Assembly: GCF_001895005.1 (NCBI RefSeq)
Contig: NZ_BCXH01000017.1
Coordinates: 62,001-126,000, forward strand
Origin: Rhodococcus yunnanensis NBRC 103083
GTDB taxonomy: Bacteria > Actinomycetota > Actinomycetes > Mycobacteriales > Mycobacteriaceae
Reading direction: 5' to 3'
Length of the DNA stretch: 64,000 nt
Position numbers and translations under genes: made by a program. Shown one piece after another: positions 8,572-16,882 of this stretch. Within the stretch, counting starts at the first letter, position 1. Each line of letters starts with the position of its first letter. The notes below the pieces were generated by a model. That model saw only the letters and a program-made list of their open reading frames with translations. It was not told the DNA's origin and searched no databases.

Positions 8572-11500
8572 GTGGCTGACTCGTTCGTTCATCTGCACAA
8601 TCACACCGAGTACTCGATGCTCGACGGGGCGGCGAAGATCGCGCCGATGTTCGCAGAGGCGAGTCGGCTGGAGATGACGGCCGTCGGCATGACCGACCAC
8701 GGCAACATGTACGGCGCGAGCGAGTTCTACAACGAAGCCAAGAAGGCCGGAATCAAGCCGATCATCGGTATCGAGGCGTATGTCGCTCCCGAGTCTCGGT
8801 TCAACAAGAAGCGCGTCCTGTGGGGTGACCGGAGTCAGAAGTCGGACGACGTCTCGGGCAGCGGTGCGTACACCCACATGACGATGGTCGCGGAGAACGC
8901 CACCGGCCTGCGCAACCTGTTCAAACTGTCCTCGCTCGCCTCGATCGAGGGCCAGCTCGGCAAGTGGGCTCGAATGGACGAGGAGATCATCGCGACGCAT
9001 GCCGAGGGCATCATCGCGACAACCGGATGCCCGTCGGGCGAAGTGCAGACTCGCCTCCGGCTCGGTCAGGATCGCGAAGCCATGGAAGCCGCTGCGAAGT
9101 GGCAGGAGATCTGGGGACCGGAGAACTTCTTCCTCGAGTTGATGGATCACGGTCTGTCCATCGAACGTCGCGTTCGAGAGGGTCTGCTCGAGATCGGCAA
9201 GAAGCTGTCGATTCCGCCGCTCGCCACCAACGACTGCCACTACGTCACCAAAGATGCAGCGGAGAACCACGAAGCTCTGTTGTGCATCCAGACCGGAAAG
9301 ACACTCAGCGATCCGACGCGCTTCAAGTTCGACGGCGACGGCTATTACCTCAAGTCCGCCGCCGAGATGCGTGAGCTGTGGGACGACCAGGTTCCAGGAG
9401 CCTGTGACAGCACGCTGCTCATCGCCGAACGCGTGCAGCCGTACGACGACGTCTGGGCCCACCGTGACCGCATGCCGATCTTCCCGGTTCCGGAGGGGCA
9501 CACGCAGGGAACGTGGCTTCGGCACGAGGTTCTGACCGGGCTCGACCGTCGTTTTCCCGACGGGCCGACCGAGGAGTATCTCGCGCGCGCGGAATACGAG
9601 ATCGGGGTCATCCTCGAAATGGGATTCCCGGCGTACTTCCTGGTGGTCGGTGACCTCATCAATCACGCGAAGGACGTCGGCATCCGCGTCGGGCCCGGTC
9701 GTGGTTCTGCCGCAGGCTCGCTCGTGGCGTACGCAATGGGCATCACCAACATCGACCCACTGCCGCACGGTCTGCTGTTCGAGCGATTCCTCAACCCCGA
9801 ACGTGTGTCGATGCCCGATATCGATATCGACTTCGATGATCGCCGACGCGGAGAAATGGTCCGCTACGCCACCGAGAAGTGGGGCAGCGATCGCGTCGCA
9901 CAGGTCATCACGTTCGGCACCATCAAGACCAAGGCCGCCATCAAGGACTCCGCGCGAGTTCAGTTCGGGCAGCCCGGTTTCGGCATCGCCGACCAGATCA
10001 CCAAGGCGCTTCCGCCGCCCATCATGGCCAAGGACATCTCGGTGGCAGGCATCACCGACCCTGCGCACGAGCGGTACAAGGAAGCCACCGAGGTTCGGGC
10101 CCTCATCGACTCCAACCCCGACGTCGCCACCATCTACAAGACGGCCAAGGGCCTCGAAGGTCTGATCCGCAACGCCGGTGTGCACGCATGTGCGGTCATC
10201 ATGTCGTCCGAGCCACTCACCGACGCCATTCCGGTGTGGAAACGCGCGCAGGACGGTGCGATCATCACCGGCTGGGACTACCCGTCGTGCGAGGCCATCG
10301 GTCTGCTCAAGATGGACTTCCTCGGTCTGCGAAACCTCACGGTCATCGGTGACGCGATCGACAACATCAAGGCCAACCGCGGCATCGACATCGATCTCGA
10401 TGCGCTTCCGCTCGACGACCCTGCGACCTTCGAATTGCTTTCTCGCGGAGACACTCTTGGAGTGTTCCAGCTCGACGGCAGTGCCATGCGAGATCTGCTG
10501 CGCAGGATGCAGCCCACCGGTTTCGAGGACATCGTCGCCGTCCTCGCGTTGTACCGCCCTGGTCCGATGGGAATGAACTCGCACAACGACTACGCCGACC
10601 GAAAGAACGGCCGCCAAGAGGTCAAGCCGATTCACGCCGAGCTCGAAGAGCCGTTGAAGGTGATCCTCGGCGAGACCTACGGCCTGGTCGTGTACCAGGA
10701 GCAGATCATGCAGCTGGCACAGAAGGTCGCCGGCTACTCGCTTGGCCAGGCCGATCTCCTGCGTCGCGCCATGGGTAAGAAGAAGCTCTCCGAACTGGAG
10801 AAGGCGTACGCCGGATTCCGTCAGGGCATGTTGGACAACAGTTTCTCCGAGGCCGCCATCAAGGCACTGTGGGACACCGTTCTCCCGTTCGCCGGCTACG
10901 CGTTCAACAAGTCGCACTCCGCCGGTTACGGTCTGGTGTCCTACTGGACCGCTTACCTCAAGGCCAACTACCCGGGCGAGTACATGGCAGGTCTGCTCAC
11001 CAGCGTCAGCGACGACAAGGACAAGTCGGCCATCTACCTCGCCGACTGCCGCAAGCTCGGCATCACCGTGCTGCCGCCGGACGTCAACGAGTCCGAGCTC
11101 AACTTCGCCTCGGTCGGCAAGGACATCCGATTCGGGCTCGGCGCGGTGCGCAACGTCGGTACCAACGTGGTCGCGTCGATCATCAGGGCGCGGGAGGAGA
11201 AGTCGAAGTACACCGACTTCTCCGACTATCTCGGCAAGATCGACGCTCTCGCCTGCAGCAAGAAGGTCACCGAATCCCTCATCAAGGCAGGCGCTTTCGA
11301 TTCACTGAATCATCCGCGTAAGGGCCTGATGCTCATTCATGCCGATGCGATCGATTCGGTGATGGGCACCAAGAAAGCCGAGGCGATCGGCCAGTTCGAC
11401 CTTTTCGGCGGCGAGGACGCCGACGAATCCATCTCCGCGGTGTTCAACGTGCGTGTGCCCGAGGACGAATGGGAGTCCAAGCACCGTCTGGCCCTCGAAC

Positions 11501-12108
11501 GCGAGATGCTCGGCCTGTACGTGTCCGGTCACCCGTTGCTCGGCGTCGAGCACATGCTGGCTGCCCAGTCCGACACGAACATCCCGGCCATTCTCGAAGG
11601 TGACATCAAGGACGGAACGCAGGTCACGATCGGCGGCATTCTCGCGTCGGTGAACCGCCGTATCAACAAGAGCGGTCTGACGTGGGCGTCGGCGCAACTC
11701 GAAGACCTCGTGGGCGGTATCGAGGTGCTGTTCTTCCCGCAGGCGTACTCGGTGTTCGGAGCCGATGTCACCGAGGACTCGGTCGTTTTGGTGAAGGGGC
11801 GGGTCTCGGTACGCGACGACCGCATTTCTCTCATCGCCAACGACCTTGCCGTACCTGACCTGTCGGCTGTCGGCGTCGCGAAGCCGCTGGCGGTTCTCCT
11901 GCCGACGAGATTGTGCACCGCCGACAAGGTCGGTGCGCTGAAGAAGGTTCTGATGAGCCACCCGGGTACGTCGGATGTTCACTTGCGACTCGTCAGCGGG
12001 GACAAGGTGACCGCGATGAAGCTCGACGACAGTCTGCGGGTCACGCCGACGTCAGCGCTGATGGGTGACTTGAAGGCGCTGCTCGGGCCGGGTTGCCTCG
12101 CAGGCTGA
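8572..12108 (+). CDS. dnaE1: DNA polymerase III alpha subunit (replicative)
   Basis: This is the catalytic subunit of the chromosomal replicase. At 1178 residues it has the usual DnaE length. The N-terminal PHP domain retains its metal motif (HLHNH at residues 7-11, then MTDHGNMYG), which in mycobacterial DnaE1 is the proofreading exonuclease (family knowledge). The polymerase palm shows MPDIDIDFDD from residue 414, containing the catalytic Asp residues. A helix-hairpin-helix region and an OB-fold (GTQVTIGGILASV) follow. The GTG start is supported by AGGAGA nine bases upstream. It stands alone as a single-gene unit; the next gene converges on it with a 10-base gap. Confidence 0.97.
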   Translation: MADSFVHLHNHTEYSMLDGAAKIAPMFAEASRLEMTAVGMTDHGNMYGASEFYNEAKKAGIKPIIGIEAYVAPESRFNKKRVLWGDRSQKSDDVSGSGAYTHMTMVAENATGLRNLFKLSSLASIEGQLGKWARMDEEIIATHAEGIIATTGCPSGEVQTRLRLGQDREAMEAAAKWQEIWGPENFFLELMDHGLSIERRVREGLLEIGKKLSIPPLATNDCHYVTKDAAENHEALLCIQTGKTLSDPTRFKFDGDGYYLKSAAEMRELWDDQVPGACDSTLLIAERVQPYDDVWAHRDRMPIFPVPEGHTQGTWLRHEVLTGLDRRFPDGPTEEYLARAEYEIGVILEMGFPAYFLVVGDLINHAKDVGIRVGPGRGSAAGSLVAYAMGITNIDPLPHGLLFERFLNPERVSMPDIDIDFDDRRRGEMVRYATEKWGSDRVAQVITFGTIKTKAAIKDSARVQFGQPGFGIADQITKALPPPIMAKDISVAGITDPAHERYKEATEVRALIDSNPDVATIYKTAKGLEGLIRNAGVHACAVIMSSEPLTDAIPVWKRAQDGAIITGWDYPSCEAIGLLKMDFLGLRNLTVIGDAIDNIKANRGIDIDLDALPLDDPATFELLSRGDTLGVFQLDGSAMRDLLRRMQPTGFEDIVAVLALYRPGPMGMNSHNDYADRKNGRQEVKPIHAELEEPLKVILGETYGLVVYQEQIMQLAQKVAGYSLGQADLLRRAMGKKKLSELEKAYAGFRQGMLDNSFSEAAIKALWDTVLPFAGYAFNKSHSAGYGLVSYWTAYLKANYPGEYMAGLLTSVSDDKDKSAIYLADCRKLGITVLPPDVNESELNFASVGKDIRFGLGAVRNVGTNVVASIIRAREEKSKYTDFSDYLGKIDALACSKKVTESLIKAGAFDSLNHPRKGLMLIHADAIDSVMGTKKAEAIGQFDLFGGEDADESISAVFNVRVPEDEWESKHRLALEREMLGLYVSGHPLLGVEHMLAAQSDTNIPAILEGDIKDGTQVTIGGILASVNRRINKSGLTWASAQLEDLVGGIEVLFFPQAYSVFGADVTEDSVVLVKGRVSVRDDRISLIANDLAVPDLSAVGVAKPLAVLLPTRLCTADKVGALKKVLMSHPGTSDVHLRLVSGDKVTAMKLDDSLRVTPTSALMGDLKALLGPGCLAG

Positions 12109-12118
12109 CCGGCCGCGA

Positions 12119-12361
12119 TTACTTCCGAAGAGTCGAGAATCTTTCGGCTGCCTTGAGGCCCCACCATGCCGCGACGGCTGCAGCGGCGGCGCTGAGCACT
12201 GCGACCTGCAGCGATGCAGTGAAAGCAAGGGCGCCGACGAATACGAGCATCCCGAGCACCAAGGCCTCGACCTTGTAGACGGGCCATGCGGTACCGGCGA
12301 TGTCGACGGTGTTCACGCGTGCGGTCGGCCGCGTCGACAGCTTGGGAACTGCGTATGTCAT
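12119..12361 (-). CDS. Small two-helix membrane protein, unknown
   Basis: The 80-residue protein has two hydrophobic segments (VEALVLGMLVFVGALAF and VAVLSAAAAAVAAWWGL) and short basic ends, so it should sit in the cytoplasmic membrane as a hairpin. No function is recognised. ATG at 12361 has GGAG about eight bases upstream. It converges on dnaE1, and its upstream region contains the 52-base repeats described separately, which it shares with the divergent nitroreductase gene. Confidence 0.6.
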   Translation of the reverse strand: MTYAVPKLSTRPTARVNTVDIAGTAWPVYKVEALVLGMLVFVGALAFTASLQVAVLSAAAAAVAAWWGLKAAERFSTLRK

Positions 12362-12443
12362 GGAGTGCTCCGTTCGGGCGTGCTGTCTGCTGTCCTCAGG
12401 GTATACGCACACAGGGTTTCGGGCCACCGAAACTTTTCCTCGT

Positions 12444-12540
12444 GCCCCAGGTCCTCCCGCAAACGCACGTGCGTTTGTGTGGGTGGTGGGGTGTTGCCCC
12501 AGGTTTGTCCGCAAACGCATGTGCGTTTGCGCGGGGGTGG
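12444..12540. repeat. Two tandem 52-base units with palindromic cores
   Basis: GCCCCAGGT recurs 52 bases apart (12444 and 12496), and each copy leads into a palindrome. Copy 1 has the perfect 18-base CAAACGCACGTGCGTTTG at 12460-12477. Copy 2 has GCAAACGCA-TG-TGCGTTTGC at 12511-12530. Each is followed by a G-rich run. The unit lies between divergent genes whose starts are 234 bases apart and accounts for most of that gap. It could be a double operator, a pair of RNA hairpins or a dispersed genomic repeat; the sequence alone does not decide. Confidence 0.85.
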
Positions 12541-12549
12541 GTGGGTGGG
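12533..12549 (+). other. G-quadruplex-forming motif
   Basis: Four G-tracts are separated by single T loops (GGGGGTGGGTGGGTGGG), the classic pattern for a stable parallel quadruplex on the plus strand. It begins at the end of repeat copy 2 and lies 45 bases upstream of the nitroreductase start, so it would be in or just before its leader. The motif is exact; in vivo folding is inferred. Confidence 0.6.
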
Positions 12550-12594
12550 TGAGACAGGTGGCGAAACAGCTGTGACGGGTGTTGACTCGAGTGC

Positions 12595-13029
12595 ATGCCA
12601 TTGACAGGTGAATACGAACCGAGCACATCCGACTGGGCGCGCAAGCAGGCCGAGCTTCTCGAAGAATCGGGCGGCGCCAAAGGTACGACCCTGAACGGAA
12701 TGCCAGTCATCTTGCTGACGACGAAGGGCAACAAGACCGGCAAACTACGGAAGACGCCGCTGATGCGCGTCGAGCACAACGGCGAATACGCGGCCGTCGC
12801 TTCGTTGGGAGGCGCACCGAAGAATCCGGTCTGGTACTACAACATCGTGGCCGAACCTCTGGTCGAATTGCAGGACGGCACAGAGAAAGCCGACTACACC
12901 GCGCGTGAAGTGACCGGTGACGAGAAAGCGGTGTGGTGGGACCGGGCTGTCGCAGCGTTTCCCAACTATGCGGAGTACCAGACGAAGACCGACCGCGAAA
13001 TTCCCGTGTTCGTCCTGACCAAGGCTTAG
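12595..13029 (+). CDS. Ddn-type deazaflavin (F420)-dependent nitroreductase family protein
   Basis: The 144-residue protein is a split-beta-barrel of the Ddn family, in which members use reduced F420 to reduce quinones or nitro compounds. Recognisable family segments are VILLTTKGNKTGKLRKTPLM and YAAVASLGGAPKNPVWYYN, which contact the cofactor, and TDREIPVFVL at the end. ATG at 12595 is the natural start. Only 14 bases separate it from the pyruvate oxidase-like gene, so the two probably form an operon; a shared link to the quinone pool would fit, but this is inference. Confidence 0.85.
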   Translation: MPLTGEYEPSTSDWARKQAELLEESGGAKGTTLNGMPVILLTTKGNKTGKLRKTPLMRVEHNGEYAAVASLGGAPKNPVWYYNIVAEPLVELQDGTEKADYTAREVTGDEKAVWWDRAVAAFPNYAEYQTKTDREIPVFVLTKA

Positions 13030-13043
13030 AGGAGACCCCTGAA

Positions 13044-14828
13044 TTGAGTCCCAAGACCGCCAAGACCGTCGCCGAACAGATCATCGCTCAACTGATCGAG
13101 GCCGGCGTCGAGCGCATCTACGGCATTGTCGGCGACAGCCTCAACCCCATCGTCGATGCAGTGAGGCGTAGTGGCGGTTCCGCATCGGGCGGCATCGATT
13201 GGATTCATGTCCGCCACGAGGAGGCGGCGGCGTTCGCCGCGTCGGCCGAGGCGCAACTGACCGGCAAGCTTGCCGTCTGCGCCGGCTCCTGTGGACCGGG
13301 AAATCTGCACCTCATCAACGGTCTGTACGACGCGAACCGCTCCGGTGCGCCGGTCCTGGCCATCGCGTCGCATATTCCGGCGGTACAGATCGGGTCGAGT
13401 TTCTTCCAGGAGACGCATCCGGACCGGTTGTTCGTGGAGTGTTCGGTGTACACCGAGTTGATCAGCACTCCCGAACAGTCGCCTCGTGTGGTGCATTCGG
13501 CGCTGCAGCATGCGGTGGCCAAGTCGGGTGTCGCAGTGGTGACCTTGCCGGGTGACATCGCGGACGAGCCGGTCGGTCGCGCCGCACCTGCGTTCGTGCG
13601 GACGGCAAGGCCGTCGTTGGTACCTGCCCACGAGGACGTCGAAAAGCTGGCGCAGGTGATCGATGCGGCAGGGACCGTTGCCATCTTCGCCGGCGCGGGT
13701 GTGCGCGACGCGCGTGCGGAATTGCTCGCGCTTGCTGAGGTTCTCGGCGCGCCGATCGGGCATTCGCTGCGCGGCAAGGAATTCGTGCAATACGACAACC
13801 CGTATGACATCGGTATGACGGGCCTGCTCGGTTATGGCGCCGCGCACGACGGAATTCACGACGCGGATCTGCTGCTGTTGATCGGCACGGACTTCCCGTA
13901 CGACCAGTTCCTCCCGGATCGCGTACGAACCGCGCAGATCGACAGTGCAGCGGAGAAGTTGGGCCGCAGAACGAGTCTCGACCTCGCCGTGCACGGTGAC
14001 GCGAAGGACACACTTGCAGCATTGCTGGCGCAGGTGACACGCAAAACGGACCGGTCGTTCCTGGAGCGGACACTGGATCGGCACAACAAATTGATGACGA
14101 AGGTAGTCGGCGCGTACACCAAGCCGGTCAAACAGCGCACTCCGATCCATCCAGAATACGCCGCGTCGATTCTGGACGATCTTGCTGCGGAGGACGCGAT
14201 CTTCACCGCAGATACCGGCATGTGCAACGTCTGGACTGCTCGATATCTCAACCCGAACGGGTCGCGCCGCTTCCTGTCCTCGGCATTGCACGGGTCGATG
14301 GCCAATGCGTTGCCGCACGCCATCGGCGCCCAGGTCGCATTCCCGACGCGGCAGGTGGTGTCGATGTCGGGAGACGGTGGACTGTCGATGCTGCTCGGGG
14401 AGTTGGTGACCGTCGCGATGTATCGCCTGCCCGTGAAAGTGGTGGTGTTCAACAATTCGACACTGGGCATGGTGAAGCTGGAGATGCTCGTCGACGGCAT
14501 TCCGGATTTCGGAGTGGACGTTCCGGCGACGGACTACGCGGCGGTCGCGTCGGCGCTGGGTTTCTTCTCGAAACGAATCGAGAGTCCGGCCGATCTCGAG
14601 AGCGGTATTCGGGCTGCTCTCGAACACGACGGACCGGCGCTGGTCGACATCGTGACAGATCCGAACGCGCTGTCGTTGCCGCCGAACATCACTGGAGGGC
14701 AGGTCAAGGGCTTCGCGTTGGCGATGTCGCGCATGGTCATGAACGGAGGCGTCGGTGAAGCCGTCCAGATGGCGAAGTCGAATCTACGCAACGTTCCACT
14801 GCCGTCGCAGATCGAGCCGCGGTCCTAG
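13044..14828 (+). CDS. poxB: Thiamine-diphosphate-dependent pyruvate oxidase/dehydrogenase (quinone) family
   Basis: This enzyme probably decarboxylates pyruvate to acetate and passes electrons to the quinone pool, as PoxB does. The 594-residue protein has the three-domain layout: N-terminal PYR domain with catalytic Glu in HVRHEEAAAF (residue 59), a central nucleotide-binding domain (AIFAGAGVRDA), and a C-terminal PP domain with the thiamine motif SGDGG ... NN. Start TTG at 13044 was chosen because GAGGAG lies just upstream and the PYR domain begins at once; longer readings enter the nitroreductase gene. Acetolactate synthase-like activity cannot be excluded without a cofactor test. Confidence 0.85.
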   Translation: MSPKTAKTVAEQIIAQLIEAGVERIYGIVGDSLNPIVDAVRRSGGSASGGIDWIHVRHEEAAAFAASAEAQLTGKLAVCAGSCGPGNLHLINGLYDANRSGAPVLAIASHIPAVQIGSSFFQETHPDRLFVECSVYTELISTPEQSPRVVHSALQHAVAKSGVAVVTLPGDIADEPVGRAAPAFVRTARPSLVPAHEDVEKLAQVIDAAGTVAIFAGAGVRDARAELLALAEVLGAPIGHSLRGKEFVQYDNPYDIGMTGLLGYGAAHDGIHDADLLLLIGTDFPYDQFLPDRVRTAQIDSAAEKLGRRTSLDLAVHGDAKDTLAALLAQVTRKTDRSFLERTLDRHNKLMTKVVGAYTKPVKQRTPIHPEYAASILDDLAAEDAIFTADTGMCNVWTARYLNPNGSRRFLSSALHGSMANALPHAIGAQVAFPTRQVVSMSGDGGLSMLLGELVTVAMYRLPVKVVVFNNSTLGMVKLEMLVDGIPDFGVDVPATDYAAVASALGFFSKRIESPADLESGIRAALEHDGPALVDIVTDPNALSLPPNITGGQVKGFALAMSRMVMNGGVGEAVQMAKSNLRNVPLPSQIEPRS

Positions 14829-14883
14829 CGCGAACCCACGCCCGGTTCGGGGCGAGAACTGCGCTGGTGGCAGCATGTAGCTC

Positions 14884-16245
14884 GTGTCCCAATCGCCTGA
14901 AGCAGTCGTATCGAGCAGCCGCCGGTTCCCCGTGACCGCGGATGACATCGACGAGGCTGCGCGGCGAATTTCGGGCGTGGTTGCTGCGACGCCACTGCAG
15001 TACTGCGAGCGGCTGTCCGCCGCTACCGGCGCGCGTGTGTATCTCAAGCGCGAGGACCTGCAGATCGTGCGCTCGTACAAGATTCGCGGCGCATACAACT
15101 TGATGGCACAGCTGAGCGCCGAGGAACTGGCGGTCGGAGTGGTGACGGCCAGTGCGGGTAACCATGCGCAGGGTGTGGCCTTCGCCTGCCGTTCGATGAA
15201 GGTGAACGGCAGGATCTACGTACCCGCCAACACTCCCAAGCAGAAGCGCGACCGGATCCGTGTGCACGGGGGTGAGTTCGTCGAGCTCATCGTCACCGGC
15301 GACACATTCGACGCAGCCGCCGAAGCCGCGGCCGCGGATGTCGTCCGGACCGGAGCCACGATGGTCCCGCCGTTCGACGACGAACGCACCGTTGCGGGCC
15401 AGGGCACCATCGCCGCGGAGATCGTCGAGCAGTTGGGGTCGGCCCCCGATACCGTCGTCATGCCGGTCGGTGGTGGTGGGTGCATTGCGGGCATCTCGGC
15501 GTATCTGCGGGAGAGGTCGCCGTCGACCGCACTCGTCGGGGTCGAACCATCCGGTGCTGCATCGATGACGGCAGCACTTGTTGCCGGTGGACCGGTCACG
15601 CTGTCCGACATCGACCCGTTCGTCGATGGTGCAGCGGTGCGCCGCATCGGCGACGTCCCGTACGCGGCGTTGCAGTACCTCGGTGCCCAGGTGGTGTCGC
15701 ATGCGTCGCTGCCACTCGTCACTGCGCCCGCGTTTCCCCGAAGTGACGAGACCGCTGGGCCGTTCCTGATGACCCAGATCGACGAGGGCGCGATCTGCAC
15801 GGCGATGTTGGAGCTGTATCAGAACGAGGGTGTCATAGCCGAGCCTGCAGGCGCATTGAGTGTCGCTGCGTTGCAGCAGATATCGGTGGCGCCGGGGAGC
15901 ACCGTCGTGTGCCTGATATCGGGCGGCAACAACGATGTGTCGAGGTACGGCGAGATCCTCGAACGCTCACTGGTGCACCTGGGCTTGAAGCATTACTTCC
16001 TGGTCGACTTCCCGCAGGAGCCCGGTGCGCTTCGCCGGTTCCTGGACGAGGTACTCGGCCCCGACGACGACATCACTCTGTTCGAGTACGTCAAGCGCAA
16101 CAACCGCGAGACCGGCGCCGCGTTGGTCGGTGTCGAGCTCGGGGTTGCGACGGGCCTGAGCGCGTTGCTCGAGCGGATGCGATCGTCGCGCTTGACGGTG
16201 GAACAGCTGGAGCCGGGTTCTCCCGCGTACCGCTACTTGACCTGA
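14884..16245 (+). CDS. ilvA: Threonine dehydratase (biosynthetic, short form)
   Basis: This PLP enzyme deaminates threonine to 2-oxobutanoate, the first step to isoleucine. The 453-residue protein has the PLP lysine in RSYKIRGAYN (Lys66), the phosphate-binding loop VGGGGC, and one C-terminal ACT-like regulatory domain (HYFLVDFPQEPGALRRF), consistent with the short form that Corynebacteriales use. The GTG start has no obvious ribosome site. Its 3' end overlaps the convergent TetR gene by 13 bases. The position relative to dnaE1 and treZ matches mycobacteria. Confidence 0.94.
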   Translation: MSQSPEAVVSSSRRFPVTADDIDEAARRISGVVAATPLQYCERLSAATGARVYLKREDLQIVRSYKIRGAYNLMAQLSAEELAVGVVTASAGNHAQGVAFACRSMKVNGRIYVPANTPKQKRDRIRVHGGEFVELIVTGDTFDAAAEAAAADVVRTGATMVPPFDDERTVAGQGTIAAEIVEQLGSAPDTVVMPVGGGGCIAGISAYLRERSPSTALVGVEPSGAASMTAALVAGGPVTLSDIDPFVDGAAVRRIGDVPYAALQYLGAQVVSHASLPLVTAPAFPRSDETAGPFLMTQIDEGAICTAMLELYQNEGVIAEPAGALSVAALQQISVAPGSTVVCLISGGNNDVSRYGEILERSLVHLGLKHYFLVDFPQEPGALRRFLDEVLGPDDDITLFEYVKRNNRETGAALVGVELGVATGLSALLERMRSSRLTVEQLEPGSPAYRYLT

Positions 16246-16787
16246 TCGCCGGTCGAGCCGAGCAGGCGTTCGACGACCCGTTGGTGGAGTCCCGGATCCA
16301 CCGCGGGGAGATCGAGGAGCGCACCCAGGTAGATACCGTCGCCTACGAGTCGAACGATCTCGGCGGTCACCGGGTCCGGAATTTCGGCCCGTAAACCCTC
16401 GTCCCACAGTCGCATGACCTCGGTGACGGCCTGTTGGATCTCGCCCGGGTTGCCGTCGACGCTTCGCAGCACCGCCAGCGTCGACCGGTACAGCGCGGTT
16501 TCCTTCTCCGAGATCGAGGCGGGTGGCTGAAGATACCAGTGGGCGACGGTCGTTCCTCCCGCAGCGGCCTGCGCGCGCTGCTGATCGGAGCGGTCGCCGA
16601 GCCTTCGCACCATCGCGGCGATCATCGCGTCCTTGGTATTGAAGTGGTACAGCAGGCCACCTTTGGACACGCCTGCCTTTGCTGCGACGTTCTCCAGGGT
16701 CACCTTGGTCAGTCCCTGGTCGAGAAGCATCTCTTCGAGTGCGTCGAGGATTCGGTCTCGGGTGTCGGACGACATGACGTCGACCAT
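16233..16787 (-). CDS. TetR-family transcriptional repressor
   Basis: The 184-residue regulator has an N-terminal helix-turn-helix (VTLENVAAKAGVSKGGLLYHF) and a ligand-binding C-terminal part (GDGIYLGALLDLPAV) similar to drug-responsive members. It is divergent from the efflux gene that starts 95 bases away, so it very probably represses that gene and itself through the paired sites between them. ATG at 16787 is annotated. ATG at 16775 is an alternative, because TATGGT lies seven bases before it and would give a leaderless message. The inducer is unknown. Confidence 0.9.
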   Translation of the reverse strand: MVDVMSSDTRDRILDALEEMLLDQGLTKVTLENVAAKAGVSKGGLLYHFNTKDAMIAAMVRRLGDRSDQQRAQAAAGGTTVAHWYLQPPASISEKETALYRSTLAVLRSVDGNPGEIQQAVTEVMRLWDEGLRAEIPDPVTAEIVRLVGDGIYLGALLDLPAVDPGLHQRVVERLLGSTGDQVK

Positions 16788-16800
16788 ACAGAATTCGCTT

Positions 16801-16853
16801 TACCGGCTGGACGGTCGGCTGCTAGCCTGGGCTACTGTACCGGCTGGACGGTT
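16801..16853. promoter_or_regulatory. Paired TetR operator candidate
   Basis: TACCGGCTGGACGGT occurs twice, at 16801-16815 and 16838-16852, 37 bases apart. The second copy sits in a larger inverted repeat, ACTGTACCG-N6-CGGTTCAGT (one mismatch). Placement between a TetR gene and a divergent efflux gene makes this the expected binding region. Confidence 0.7.
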
Positions 16854-16882
16854 CAGTCGCGGGAATGGGTCGAGGAGAAATC

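Noticed and set aside
7717..10917. Minus-strand open frame of about 1066 codons opposite dnaE1
   Set aside because: It is the antisense shadow of a high-GC gene: codon position three of dnaE1 is almost always G or C. The translation has no domain and is rich in Arg, Val and His.
12933..13043. Upstream extension of the pyruvate oxidase-like gene
   Set aside because: The extra residues lie inside the nitroreductase gene in another frame; a ribosome site supports TTG at 13044.
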